Positions 7,985 through 15,345 of a stretch of 41,805 nucleotides of DNA are shown here, piece by piece. Each line of letters starts with the position of its first letter. The first letter of the stretch is position 1. A program made the translations under genes and the position numbers. This DNA comes from a virus: IMG/VR virus record IMGVR_UViG_3300028840_004839, positions 1-41,805 of that record; one strand, given 5' to 3'. Below the pieces are notes generated by a model. That model worked only from the letters and a program-made list of their open reading frames with translations. It was not told the DNA's origin and did not search any database.

Positions 7985-8615
7985 TGAAATAGAATACGGA
8001 AACCCATCCGACAATTTATTACCCTATTTGCAAAAGGGATATTTTGATTTTTTAATCGAACCTTTACTTAAATACCCTTTTGCTCAAAACACTTCAGATG
8101 CTACACAGGACGAAATGAGGGAATTGATTTCCTTTCAAAATGCTCCTGAACAAAAGGACGAAGAAATATTAAGTCGATTTATCAAATACGATAACGACAT
8201 GATAAATGTTTATAAAGACTATTGTAAGGATACGATAGGTGAAAATATGGATGAAGACATCGACAAGATAATTGAAGATGTTAAATATGTGATTGTTAAA
8301 TTGAAGTATAAATATCAAAGACCAAGACCGTTTCAGTTGGCGAGATATTTTAAGGCGAGATTATTCCCCTATGCTTCACAGAGTGCTCAAACTGCCTCAT
8401 ATCCTTCGGGGCACACATGTCAAGCATATACGCTTGCCGAGTACATTGGTTCAAAACATCCTGAACACTACGAATTCTTATCGGAACTATCTCACGACAT
8501 AGCCGTGAGTAGATTGTTTTTGGGTCTACATTTTTCAAGTGATAATGACTTTGGAAGATTTGTAGCCAAAAAAATAGTCAACACCAAAGAATTTGCGAGT
8601 AAGTATGGAATATGA
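7968..8615 (+). CDS. PAP2-superfamily phosphatase
   Basis: 215 residues. The three signature motifs are complete: KX6RP at K111-R118-P119, PSGH at 146-149, and SRX5HX3D at S181-R182, H188 and D192. These make the active site of type-2 phosphatidic acid phosphatases, class A acid phosphatases and vanadium haloperoxidases. I see no membrane segment, so it is a soluble member acting on a phosphomonoester or lipid-phosphate head group. The substrate is unknown. In a virus with a membrane, a lipid phosphate or undecaprenyl pyrophosphate would be possible. It starts inside the preceding gene and overlaps the next. Confidence 0.85.
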   Translation: MKSWVNEIEYGNPSDNLLPYLQKGYFDFLIEPLLKYPFAQNTSDATQDEMRELISFQNAPEQKDEEILSRFIKYDNDMINVYKDYCKDTIGENMDEDIDKIIEDVKYVIVKLKYKYQRPRPFQLARYFKARLFPYASQSAQTASYPSGHTCQAYTLAEYIGSKHPEHYEFLSELSHDIAVSRLFLGLHFSSDNDFGRFVAKKIVNTKEFASKYGI

Positions 8616-9003
8616 ATTTTTAATAACTCCTTTAGGCAAACCAAGAATGACTCAAAGGGATAAATGGTTAAATCCCGCAAGGAAGGTCGTCACAAAATAT
8701 AGACTTGCTAAACATGCTATTCAATTTTATGCATGTGAACAAAAATTTATATTGCCCGAAATAATTAATGTTACATTTGTTCTTCCCGTGTCGAAATCAT
8801 GGAGTAAAAAGAAAAAACAGCAAAGTATAGGGCAACCACATAGGCAAAAACCTGATTTAGACAATATTCTTAAATTCCTGATGGATAGTCTGTTACCTGA
8901 AGGAGGAGATGAAGTTGTTCATACAATTCATGCCAAAAAAATTTGGGGTGAAGAAGGTAAAATAATTATAGAAACAAATTGCGATGAGGTACAGAAAAAT
9001 TGA
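8605..9003 (+). CDS. RusA-family Holliday-junction resolvase
   Basis: 132 residues from the ATG at 8605, preferred over an in-frame TTG at 8593. The start PLGKPRMTQRDKW fits the RusA N-terminus. The core motif KPDLDNILK at 82-90 supplies acidic residues D84 and D86 and a lysine, and D102 after the helix completes the metal site, as in RusA (KPD.DN..K, then D). Known for the family: dimeric, Mg-dependent cutting of four-way DNA junctions, used by phages to resolve recombination or replication intermediates before packaging. It overlaps both neighbours by about 11-20 bases in a replication-type operon. Confidence 0.85.
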   Translation: MEYEFLITPLGKPRMTQRDKWLNPARKVVTKYRLAKHAIQFYACEQKFILPEIINVTFVLPVSKSWSKKKKQQSIGQPHRQKPDLDNILKFLMDSLLPEGGDEVVHTIHAKKIWGEEGKIIIETNCDEVQKN

Positions 9004-9412
9004 AAATAAACCAATTGAAAAATTATTTTCTGCATTGTCCGATACATTAAATGAAATTGGTTATATGCGAACCATTCATTTACTTCGAAAAGGACAAGAA
9101 AACATTTGGAATAGTGATATTAAAATTGCTACAGACGCTGTGTGTACAGTATTTTCAATTACACCTGATGTTTTATTTGGTAATTCAAGAAAATATCCCC
9201 GAAAATATGCTTTTGCTATTTGGGTGTATATTTCATTTAATCATTTGAACTATACACTTCCTGATTTAATGAACTACACACATAAAAGTTTATCAACAAT
9301 CAGCAAAGCAAAACAAGTAATTGATAATTTAGACGAGCAATCTGCATTTGATAGGAAAATTGAGGATAAACTTAATCAGTGTACACAAATAGTAAAAGAA
9401 AATAAAAAATAA
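8984..9412 (+). CDS. DnaA domain IV-like helix-turn-helix protein
   Basis: 142 residues. The C-terminal half (about 46-115) reads VCTVFSITPDVLFGNSRKYPRK..A..WVYISF, then HKSLSTISKAKQVIDNL. This is close in spacing to DnaA domain IV, with an F..... R...... A......Y pattern and a final segment corresponding to the DnaA DHSTVLHA..KI signature. There is no AAA+ domain. Inference: a phage protein that binds DnaA-box-like DNA, for origin recognition or regulation. Neighbours (resolvase, AT-hook protein, ATPase) fit DNA metabolism. Alternative: an unrelated helix-turn-helix regulator. Confidence 0.6.
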   Translation: MRYRKIENKPIEKLFSALSDTLNEIGYMRTIHLLRKGQENIWNSDIKIATDAVCTVFSITPDVLFGNSRKYPRKYAFAIWVYISFNHLNYTLPDLMNYTHKSLSTISKAKQVIDNLDEQSAFDRKIEDKLNQCTQIVKENKK

Positions 9413-9417
9413 ATAAA

Positions 9418-10407
9418 ATGGAAAACGATACCAACACAATCCCTGATTCCCCTTTAGAAGATTTTAATCCCTTACAGGATAATGTGCAACAGCGTGCATA
9501 CACCAAACCGAATGTGAGTGGTGAAATTGATGCTACACCAATTGAAGAACCTGTTTTTGCTCCACCATCATTTGAAGAATTGGAGAGTAAATTTTCGCAA
9601 CAGAGTGAAGAAGCCGCTCCTGCTTCTGAACCTGAAAGTGCAAATCCATATATAAATAATCTTGATTCTAAAGACCAAAAGAATGCTTCAAAAGCATTAG
9701 TTGAAGCGGTTTTAGATGGATATACCCAATTGAATAAATTTGGTAGTAAGGCGGTTCAAGTAAAAGTTGAAGTAGTTCAGCAGTTGATGCGCGAAGGTAA
9801 GATTGATAATAATCTTACGATTCCCGTAAACAATCAGAATTTACCTGTACTCGAATACATTCAAGCGTATAATGCCGAGTTAGGTGATGTTTTTGACGTT
9901 GATGAGGACTTTAAGGAAAAAGTTCGACCTGTGATGTTACGGGTTTTCATGAAGCGTAACATCGGTATGACCGATGAACAACTTTTAGCCTATTATTTCG
10001 GAGTGGATATTGTTACAAAAATTTCTGTTGGTTACAGTCTTGTAAAACAAAATAAAATGTTGATTGAATCTATGATGGATATTACTAATCAATCAAAACC
10101 TGCACCGAAACCACAAGAAAGTAGAGTTGAAGAAAAGGATAATGATTTTGATACTGAACCTCCTGCGAAAAGAAATAAAAATGAAAATTCAAAACCAAGA
10201 GAATATGTTGAACCTGAAGAAGTAATAATTGAGGAAGAAATTCAAGAAGCAGTGGAAGTTAAAACAGCAGATGAAGATGTAAAGAAAGGTCGAACAAAAG
10301 CAAAGCAACCTGAGTTTGGAGATTCTGCATTATTATCACACATGGAACAAGTTGCTACGGAAGGTCAACCAAAAAGAAAAAGAGGTCGTCCAAGAAAAAA
10401 TAAATAA
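9418..10407 (+). CDS. AT-hook protein of unknown function
   Basis: 329 residues. Residues 1-75 are acidic and proline-rich. A mostly helical core spans about 80-225. A charged linker follows, and the protein ends in KRKRGRPRKNK, a textbook AT-hook (RGRP core) that binds the minor groove of AT-rich DNA. The core shows no family I recognise. The gene lies two bases ahead of the packaging-type ATPase, so a role in handling viral DNA (genome condensation or presenting DNA to the ATPase) is plausible but unproven. Confidence 0.75.
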   Translation: MENDTNTIPDSPLEDFNPLQDNVQQRAYTKPNVSGEIDATPIEEPVFAPPSFEELESKFSQQSEEAAPASEPESANPYINNLDSKDQKNASKALVEAVLDGYTQLNKFGSKAVQVKVEVVQQLMREGKIDNNLTIPVNNQNLPVLEYIQAYNAELGDVFDVDEDFKEKVRPVMLRVFMKRNIGMTDEQLLAYYFGVDIVTKISVGYSLVKQNKMLIESMMDITNQSKPAPKPQESRVEEKDNDFDTEPPAKRNKNENSKPREYVEPEEVIIEEEIQEAVEVKTADEDVKKGRTKAKQPEFGDSALLSHMEQVATEGQPKRKRGRPRKNK

Positions 10408-10409
10408 TT

Positions 10410-11225
10410 ATGCGTGAACCATTATTAGGTGTTGCAGTAGGTAAAAAAGGAGTGGGTAAAACATTTACCACGAATAGAGTTATCAAACAATATGTGACGG
10501 GGAATCCTGCATCAGGCATTCTTCCAAGAAAAGTTTTGATAATGGATGTTAATGACGAGTATACTGAATATAAAGGTATTGCACTGAAAGACCTCATGAA
10601 GTTTTCCGTGCATCCTATAGTAGAAGCAAGACGGGTAAGACCATTTCATGCTGATGGTAGAAAAATGACCTTGGATGACCTCGCAGAAACTCTAAATTTT
10701 ATTTTAGAAGTTTTTTCAGGTGGATTATTACTGATTGAAGATATTAATCGGTTTACTTCCGATTATATGCCTCAAGATTTAATGGGAGCCATAGCAACAA
10801 ATCGACATCGCGATTTAGATATCATTCTTCATTATCAGGGAATTGGACGTGTAGGTACAAAAGTTTGGCAAAATATAAATTGGTTACGTTTTCATAAAAT
10901 AACAGAGAACGTCTCAAGACACTCCAAAAAATTTGAAGATAAGTTTGAGTTGTTGCGTATTGCAGAATTGATGGTGAATCAAAAATATTATGATGGAGAT
11001 GAACGATTTTATTTGTACGTAGATTGCGAAAATATGTTTTTGATGGGTAATGTAGACGAAAAATTATTTAATGATTCAATCAACACATATTTAGAAGAAA
11101 ACTACAGGAAAATAATTACTCCTTTACTTCAAGTACGTTTAAAAGGAAACAAAAAGAAGTATACACACGAGTCAGCAATGAAGCAAGAAACGGATAGAAT
11201 TAAGAAAATGTATTTGAAGAGATAA
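10410..11225 (+). CDS. P-loop ATPase of the FtsK/HerA type, candidate genome-packaging ATPase
   Basis: 271 residues. Walker A GKKGVGKT is at 11-18, within the first beta strand (LLGVAV). Walker B is LLLIED at 106-111. A conserved polar motif, HYQGIGR at 141-147, sits where HerA/FtsK and A32-like packaging ATPases have their sensor glutamine. There is no membrane segment, unlike inovirus Zot proteins. Known for the family: small ATPases of this type package DNA in tailless membrane-containing viruses (PRD1, PM2, STIV, P23-77 types). Position next to the capsid-candidate unit supports that. Alternative: a Zot-like morphogenesis ATPase. A terminator follows 40 bases after the stop, so this is the last gene of the left operon. 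Confidence 0.75.
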   Translation: MREPLLGVAVGKKGVGKTFTTNRVIKQYVTGNPASGILPRKVLIMDVNDEYTEYKGIALKDLMKFSVHPIVEARRVRPFHADGRKMTLDDLAETLNFILEVFSGGLLLIEDINRFTSDYMPQDLMGAIATNRHRDLDIILHYQGIGRVGTKVWQNINWLRFHKITENVSRHSKKFEDKFELLRIAELMVNQKYYDGDERFYLYVDCENMFLMGNVDEKLFNDSINTYLEENYRKIITPLLQVRLKGNKKKYTHESAMKQETDRIKKMYLKR

Positions 11226-11263
11226 TTAGATTACAAGTAATTTACCATGCGTATTTTAAATTG

Positions 11264-11290
11264 AAGCCCCAATAAAACGGGGCTTTTTTT
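11264..11290 (+). terminator. Rho-independent terminator after the ATPase gene
   Basis: A perfect 7-bp stem, AAGCCCC (11264-11270) with GGGGCTT (11279-11285), an 8-base loop and a run of T to 11290. It closes the long left operon. Confidence 0.85.
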
Positions 11291-11341
11291 GCTAAAATAC
11301 AGGTTTAATACTACGATATTATTATTGGTTAAAATATCAAT

Positions 11342-11374
11342 TTTGAGAATTGCAGAGCCTTTAAAGTATTTTTG
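11342..11374 (+). promoter_or_regulatory. Bacteroidota-type promoter of the capsid unit
   Basis: TTTG at 11342-11345 and TATTTTTG at 11367-11374 match the -33 TTTG and -7 TAnnTTTG boxes of Bacteroidota with a 21-base spacer. The region lies between a terminator and the next genes. The -7 box sits inside a perfect inverted repeat GTATTTTTGAAATAC (11366-11380), which could be an operator. Transcription would begin near 11380. The rest of the non-coding gap 11291-11341 shows nothing further. Confidence 0.65.
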
Positions 11375-11383
11375 AAATACCAA

Positions 11384-11397
11384 CAAGTCTGTACTTG
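11384..11397 (+). promoter_or_regulatory. 5' leader hairpin or operator
   Basis: A perfect inverted repeat CAAGT-CTGT-ACTTG with a 5-bp stem and 4-base loop lies just after the predicted start of transcription. As RNA it would form a hairpin at the very 5' end of the capsid message, which could protect it from decay. As DNA it could bind a regulator. Confidence 0.4.
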
Positions 11398-11416
11398 AAG
11401 GTAAAAATCATTTATT

Positions 11417-11548
11417 ATGAATATTGGAACACTAAGACAAATCGGAGGCAAAGTCCTAACCATCGTTGTAGGCGTATTGGTTGCAAATGAAATTCAAAAG
11501 CAACTTGACAAGCGTCGGACAACAATTGCAACAGAAACAAAAAATTAA
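11417..11548 (+). CDS. 43-residue single-pass membrane peptide ahead of the capsid gene
   Basis: ATG at 11417, TAA at 11546-11548. The peptide begins MNIGTLRQIGGK, has one membrane segment at about 13-24 (VLTIVVGVLVAN) and a charged tail (EIQKQLDKRR). It is the first gene after the capsid-unit promoter and lies 19 bases ahead of the capsid candidate, so it should be made in large amounts. A small abundant membrane peptide of this kind would fit a virion membrane component. No family recognised. Confidence 0.65.
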   Translation: MNIGTLRQIGGKVLTIVVGVLVANEIQKQLDKRRTTIATETKN

Positions 11549-11567
11549 ATTTTAAAAAAAAACTATT

Positions 11568-12263
11568 ATGAGTAATATTCGCAAATACCTCAACGATGCA
11601 CAGAATCGTGCGAATGAGGGCTTCGTAAATGCCGATGGCTTTTTCGATGACGATTTAAGTTTCACCGCAGGTGACGATTTCATGAGCGCAGAAGGTGCAG
11701 ATATGCCCGCTACCGCTCCAACTTCTCAACCTTACATCATTCAGGTAGCAAACACGGGTGGTGCAGTTGCTGATTTTGATGTTTTGGGTTCTTACGAATT
11801 CATCAACAATGCAGGATTCGCAGGTGGAAGTTTGACAATTGGTAACGTAACTATTAGTTCTGCTGTACCAAATGTAACTTATCAGCAAATGTTGTATCAA
11901 TTTATGAACAACCCATTTTCTGTTGGTTTGACTTACATTCAGTCAGCATCTTCTACTCAGTTACTTGAAACACTTAGTGTACAAACTAAAGACGCTAACG
12001 GTAACTTGGCACAGAAGCCATTAGTACCAACTGTTGACCCATATCAGCAACAGACTACTGTGTTGGCTATGCGTTATGGTTACAGAATTGATGGATATAC
12101 CAAAATCATTATCAATCAGATTTTGGCATCTACAACTGTTAAACTATACATGTACCCTGCTGATAACATCAACTTGGCACGTGGTTTGAGTGGTCGCGCA
12201 GTAAGCAAAGACTACAGTAGCCCTGGCATTGTAAGGTCTCAAACGGTTAAGATTAAAGGATAA
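11568..12263 (+). CDS. Candidate major capsid protein (beta-rich, possible jelly roll)
   Basis: 231 residues. After an acidic N-terminal arm (about 1-50, with VNADGFFDDD at 21-30) comes a beta-rich domain starting QPYIIQVANTGG and containing many alternating polar/hydrophobic strands, ending with VKLYMYPADN and a basic tail. No Cys, no membrane segment. Reasons for the call: it has its own promoter, a 5' leader hairpin, a downstream hairpin and the strongest terminator of the window, and it lies beside a packaging-type ATPase. The length is short for HK97 or double jelly-roll capsid proteins and closer to single jelly-roll capsid proteins, so fold and role remain inference. The acidic arm carries the ADG motif also seen in several neighbouring membrane proteins and may be processed. 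Confidence 0.65.
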   Translation: MSNIRKYLNDAQNRANEGFVNADGFFDDDLSFTAGDDFMSAEGADMPATAPTSQPYIIQVANTGGAVADFDVLGSYEFINNAGFAGGSLTIGNVTISSAVPNVTYQQMLYQFMNNPFSVGLTYIQSASSTQLLETLSVQTKDANGNLAQKPLVPTVDPYQQQTTVLAMRYGYRIDGYTKIIINQILASTTVKLYMYPADNINLARGLSGRAVSKDYSSPGIVRSQTVKIKG

Positions 12264-12277
12264 TCGGTTCTCCGATT
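12262..12277 (+). promoter_or_regulatory. Hairpin at the 3' end of the capsid message
   Basis: AATCGG (12262-12267) pairs with CCGATT (12272-12277) across a TTCT loop. It starts on the capsid stop codon and precedes the terminator by about 10 bases, so the message would end in two hairpins. It may protect the transcript. Confidence 0.45.
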
Positions 12278-12286
12278 CACTTATAG

Positions 12287-12314
12287 GGGTGGGGCATTTA
12301 CCCCACCCTTTTTT
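12287..12314 (+). terminator. Strong Rho-independent terminator after the capsid candidate
   Basis: A perfect 8-bp GC-rich stem, GGGTGGGG (12287-12294) with CCCCACCC (12301-12308), a 6-base loop and six T. No clear promoter is seen between it and the gene at 12330, so the genes downstream may depend on read-through, giving them lower expression than the capsid gene. Confidence 0.9.
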
Positions 12315-12329
12315 ATTTAAAAAACAAAC

Positions 12330-12701
12330 ATGACAATTTACGATTATATCGCACGCAATAATCCCGTTGGTGCAAAACGGACAATAGAATCATTTGGCTA
12401 TAGAGTAGTCAATCCAAAGAGTATGGGCGATAATCTTCGTATGTTGGTCGCACAAGAAGGAGAGCCCGCCCTAAAATCTGTAGTCGACTTGCACCCCGAT
12501 AAAGATTTAATTCTTGAGGTCTATGGAGAGGAAAATAAAACTCAAGAAAATTTTATTGGTGCGGATGGAATTCTTCAAAGTGCTGTTTTGAATAACAACC
12601 AACAGCAAAATGATAGTAATGCTAAATTAGCGCAACAAACTAACACGTTGATTGTAGCACTATCACTACTTGTAGTAGCAGGATTAATTTTGAAAAAATA
12701 A
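12330..12701 (+). CDS. Tail-anchored virion-type membrane protein with FIGADG motif
   Basis: 123 residues. A soluble N-terminal domain of about 70 residues (YDYIARNNPVGAKRTIESFG, later EGEPALKSVVDLHPDKDLI) is followed by FIGADGIL at about 75-82, a Gln/Asn-rich linker, and one membrane segment at about 107-121 (LIVALSLLVVAGLIL) ending in KK. The stop overlaps the next start (TAATG). The soluble domain looks conserved in style but I cannot name it. First of a run of nineteen genes of which all but one code membrane-anchored proteins. Confidence 0.75.
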   Translation: MTIYDYIARNNPVGAKRTIESFGYRVVNPKSMGDNLRMLVAQEGEPALKSVVDLHPDKDLILEVYGEENKTQENFIGADGILQSAVLNNNQQQNDSNAKLAQQTNTLIVALSLLVVAGLILKK

Positions 12702-13285
12702 TGAAACAGAAAGATATTTATGCAATTAGCGCATACACTATTGACAGTCGTCCAAAAGAAACGAGGACTTTAATTAAAAAGTATGGGGTCGCTCTTCCTG
12801 CAACTGCAAATCAAGCGGATGTAGATAAAGCATTTGCGGCACTATTGAAAACAAGCAAAACATTTAGAAAAGAATTTTCACAACTTGCTCAACAGGCTAT
12901 TTCTGAGAATAAATCATTTATAGGGTTTCTCAACTTTGCGGATGAATATAAAGGTGGAAAAAGTCTCAATGATATTTTCGTAGGAGCGAATGCGGATGGA
13001 GATAAAACAACAAATACATCAGGTGTTGGAATAAGTGATTACTTAGACCCTGATACGGTGAAAAACATTATAAATACAGGATTAAATATTTGGGCAAGTA
13101 AATCAGGAACTACCGCAGATACCTCAAGTAACATAAATGATGGAAGGAGAGATATACCAAATAATCCAAATACTCCTCCTCCTCCAAGTAAAAAAGGTTT
13201 AAGCACAGGGGCGATAGTTGGTATTTCCTTGGGTGTTTTAGGAGCATTAGGAGCAATTATATACTTTGCAACAAAGAAAAAGTAA
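12701..13285 (+). CDS. Tail-anchored membrane protein with FVGANADG motif and Pro-rich linker
   Basis: 194 residues. A helical N-terminal domain (about 1-90) is followed by IFVGANADGDK at about 91-101, a Ser/Thr/Asn-rich region, a proline linker (NPNTPPPPSKKG, about 157-168) and a single C-terminal membrane segment (about 170-190) ending KKK. Build: head, processing-like motif, flexible linker, anchor. Function unknown. Its place directly after the capsid unit suggests a virion protein reaching from the membrane, for instance at a vertex. Confidence 0.75.
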   Translation: MKQKDIYAISAYTIDSRPKETRTLIKKYGVALPATANQADVDKAFAALLKTSKTFRKEFSQLAQQAISENKSFIGFLNFADEYKGGKSLNDIFVGANADGDKTTNTSGVGISDYLDPDTVKNIINTGLNIWASKSGTTADTSSNINDGRRDIPNNPNTPPPPSKKGLSTGAIVGISLGVLGALGAIIYFATKKK

Positions 13286-13513
13286 ATGAAGAACGAGTTT
13301 CAAGATGCCATTGACAATGTAAAGGAGTTGAACCAATTTTCAACTCATGATACATTTATGGATAAATCTAAAATACTCGTAAAAGGAAGTGCTTCAGGTG
13401 CTGTGGTCGGTTTGCTTTATGGATGGTATGCAAAGAAAAATGTATATGTTATGGCAATACTTGGTGCGATAGCAGGAGGCACAATAAATTATTTTTTCCT
13501 TAAAAAAGATTAG
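13286..13513 (+). CDS. Small membrane protein with glycine-rich helical hairpin
   Basis: 75 residues, starting directly after the preceding stop. An amphipathic, charged N-terminus (about 1-30) is followed by two Gly/Ala-rich hydrophobic segments, about 34-48 (GSASGAVVGLLYGWY) and 53-70 (VYVMAILGAIAGGTINYF), with a basic turn between. Glycine spacing of this kind packs helices tightly or forms oligomers. Possible virion membrane pore or curvature protein. No family recognised. Confidence 0.65.
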   Translation: MKNEFQDAIDNVKELNQFSTHDTFMDKSKILVKGSASGAVVGLLYGWYAKKNVYVMAILGAIAGGTINYFFLKKD

Positions 13514-13514
13514 A

Positions 13515-13898
13515 ATGAAAATAGACGTACAGGATTTAAAAAATCAATATTACGCAGACAGGTATAAGGCTAAACCTGCCGTAGAGCGTTTTGCAAGGAA
13601 TGCAACTGTCATTTTACTGCGTGATGTAGGTGGATTGAAAAAAGGAGAATCTATTGATGTATTTGTGCCTTTAGACAGGAGTAATCCTTCAGTAATTACC
13701 TACTATAATCCAAAGGAAGAGGGTAAAAGATATCGATTAATAGTAAATACAGATATCGAACCACCTGTTTATAAGGATGAAGAAAAAAACGCTGAAGCAG
13801 AAGGTAAAGTAAAAGATTCGAAGAAAAACAATAACATCAATTTTGTTTATATTATTGGTGCTTTAGCACTTGGATTATTAATATTTAGAAAAAAATGA
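13515..13898 (+). CDS. Tail-anchored membrane protein, beta-rich head
   Basis: 127 residues. Residues about 1-80 look like a small beta domain (TVILLRDVGGLKKGESIDVFV, later YRLIVNTDIEPPVY). A charged Glu/Lys linker follows, then one membrane segment at about 110-123 (FVYIIGALALGLLIF) and RKK. The stop overlaps the next start (ATGA). Role unknown. The build matches the other anchored proteins in the run. Confidence 0.7.
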   Translation: MKIDVQDLKNQYYADRYKAKPAVERFARNATVILLRDVGGLKKGESIDVFVPLDRSNPSVITYYNPKEEGKRYRLIVNTDIEPPVYKDEEKNAEAEGKVKDSKKNNNINFVYIIGALALGLLIFRKK

Positions 13899-14149
13899 CT
13901 ATAGACTCAGCAGTAATTGAAAAATCCTACCAAGACCCAAATATAGTTCGACCAAGACCAACTATATTCATAGGTGCTGATGGTTCTCTTATCGTGCAAG
14001 AGGAAGTTCCTCCAATTGAGCAAAGTGAAACGCAGGAAAATAAAGTTGACGAAACAAACAAAGAAGATAAAAAAAAGGGTTCTTTACTATTAACAGGTGG
14101 AATAATTCTTGCAGGTTATATAGTTTTTAAAATAATAAAATCTAATTAA
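13895..14149 (+). CDS. Short tail-anchored membrane protein with FIGADG motif
   Basis: 84 residues. The N-terminus is 23 residues with no clear domain, then IFIGADGSL at about 24-32, an acidic Glu/Gln/Pro linker, KKKG, and one membrane segment at about 64-80 (LLLTGGIILAGYIVFKI). There is little room for a folded domain, so the motif and the anchor are nearly the whole protein. That makes it a good test case for the idea that the motif is a processing or docking site. Confidence 0.7.
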   Translation: MTIDSAVIEKSYQDPNIVRPRPTIFIGADGSLIVQEEVPPIEQSETQENKVDETNKEDKKKGSLLLTGGIILAGYIVFKIIKSN

Positions 14150-14150
14150 A

Positions 14151-14372
14151 ATGAAAATTAAAAGAGAATATATAGAGGGAGCCATACTATTAAGTGCTGT
14201 AGCCCTTGCTATTTACCTCACTAAGAAAGACAACATTTTGTCAAGTGCAAAAAGTAAAAATCCAATTCGCGTTGGTTCAGAAGCGTCATTTGAGAATTTC
14301 ACTGAAGATGAAATAACGTATGACGACGGTCTTTATGAAAACGCAAGTGGTTTGAAAGGAATAAAAATTTAA
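14151..14372 (+). CDS. N-terminally anchored small membrane protein
   Basis: 73 residues. Starts with a basic MKIKREY, then one membrane segment (about 9-24, IEGAILLSAVALAIYL), a basic turn (TKKD) and an acidic tail ending GLKGIKI. The tail contains IRVGSEASFENF, loosely like the F-x-G-A-x motif of its neighbours. Spacing to neighbours is one to four bases. No family recognised. Confidence 0.6.
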   Translation: MKIKREYIEGAILLSAVALAIYLTKKDNILSSAKSKNPIRVGSEASFENFTEDEITYDDGLYENASGLKGIKI

Positions 14373-14376
14373 AAAA

Positions 14377-14460
14377 ATGAATAAAACGACTAAAACTATA
14401 TTGACTATTGGAGTTGTAGCAGGAGTGTTATACTTTGTATTTCGTAAGCCAAAAGCATAA
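14377..14460 (+). CDS. 27-residue single-pass membrane peptide
   Basis: ATG at 14377, TAA at 14458-14460, with the next gene three bases later. The sequence has a basic start (MNKTTK), one hydrophobic helix (TILTIGVVAGVLYFVF) and a basic end (RKPKA). It would be dismissed by length alone, but it fills the gap exactly and has the same helix-plus-RK build as the larger neighbours. Probably a minor membrane peptide of the virion. Confidence 0.55.
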   Translation: MNKTTKTILTIGVVAGVLYFVFRKPKA

Positions 14461-14463
14461 ATT

Positions 14464-15063
14464 ATGAACAGGAATTACCTTATAGCGGGAGGAGCGGCAA
14501 TCGCGATTTATTTTCTTTTTTTTAGGAAAAAGAAAGATTCCGTGCCTAAAAAGAAACAACAAGGCGGTGGAGGCGGTGGGGGAGGATTTTTCCCAACAGG
14601 TGTTCCCGCATCCGATAAAGACGAAACACCCGATGAAGGTGGTACTAAAGTAGTATCAACAGGAACGGGTACTCAAGTTATAAAAGGCGAAAGCGACGTA
14701 GTAATACAAGGCAATAGACCAAGCCCCAATACAGGTGGAATACCTGATGTATCCGTCCGTCCAAATACTAATAAGACAAATACTCGAGTGAGTGGAGGTG
14801 ATGTTGTATCTACGGGTACACAAACTCAGGTGGTAAAGGGTAAAAAATCAACTACCTCCACACAAGCAGGAGGGGGAAGAGGAATCGGAACAGGAGGTGT
14901 AGCAGGTGCACGTACAGGCTTAGGTGAAGGTACATCTACAGGGCGAAATAAAAATGTTGACCCCACAAGAGGTCGTAAGGATAGACAATCAGGTTTTTTA
15001 GGAATAGACGCAAAATTTGCTGATTTTGCAGGTGATGTAACACCTAAATTTGAATTTAACTAA
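14464..15063 (+). CDS. N-terminally anchored glycine-rich protein
   Basis: 199 residues. Membrane segment at about 5-21 (YLIAGGAAIAIYFLFF), a basic stop (RKKK), then eight glycines in a row and a long low-complexity Gly/Thr/Ser region. This contains a direct repeat, VVSTGTGTQVIKGE (about 61-74) and VVSTGTQTQVVKGK (about 117-130). The C-terminus has FLGIDAKFADFAGD. The middle is probably disordered and flexible. Possible spacer or spike stalk inside the virion. Function unknown. Confidence 0.7.
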   Translation: MNRNYLIAGGAAIAIYFLFFRKKKDSVPKKKQQGGGGGGGGFFPTGVPASDKDETPDEGGTKVVSTGTGTQVIKGESDVVIQGNRPSPNTGGIPDVSVRPNTNKTNTRVSGGDVVSTGTQTQVVKGKKSTTSTQAGGGRGIGTGGVAGARTGLGEGTSTGRNKNVDPTRGRKDRQSGFLGIDAKFADFAGDVTPKFEFN

Positions 15064-15069
15064 AAGATT

Positions 15070-15345
15070 ATGATATCTGCTAATAAATTATATAAACAAT
15101 CAGGCTCTACGCTTCCATTTTCTAATTGGCTTGAAAGAGAAAAAGCGAAAGGAAAATTTATTCCACATAAAGAAGCGATGGAGGAGTTTTATAATGCAGA
15201 TGGTTCAGAACAAATACCTGAAGAGGATAAATCTCAAGAAATTAAGAAAGAAAGCGTGGACAAAAAACAAATGAATGAAAGGCTAATTAGAACAGCCTTT
15301 ATTCTTTTTTTAGGGTATTTTGTATATAAGAGTGTTAAAAAGTGA
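15070..15345 (+). CDS. Tail-anchored membrane protein with FYNADG motif
   Basis: 91 residues. The N-terminal part reads ANKLYKQSGSTLPFSNWLER, a pattern of a short helical motif, then EFYNADGSE at about 39-47, an acidic linker and one membrane segment at about 72-86 (AFILFLGYFVYKSV) ending KK. The next gene begins on GTG four bases before this stop (GTGA). Fits the same head-motif-linker-anchor plan as the other proteins here. Confidence 0.7.
   Translation: MISANKLYKQSGSTLPFSNWLEREKAKGKFIPHKEAMEEFYNADGSEQIPEEDKSQEIKKESVDKKQMNERLIRTAFILFLGYFVYKSVKK

Noticed and set aside
10659-10670. ADG sequence within the ATPase (HADGR) as another copy of the recurring motif
   Set aside because: It lies in the folded ATPase core and lacks the preceding aromatic residue, so is probably chance.
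10410-11225. ATPase as an inovirus Zot protein
   Set aside because: No membrane segment and no Zot-type C-terminal extension. It remains a lesser alternative, since Walker motifs alone do not separate the families.
11291-11341. Possible small RNA or gene in the gap after the ATPase terminator
   Set aside because: No open frame with a start, and no stable hairpin beyond those listed was seen.
11568-12263. HK97-fold capsid protein
   Set aside because: Too short, no scaffold or prohead protease of the usual kind nearby, no portal or terminase, and a mostly beta composition.
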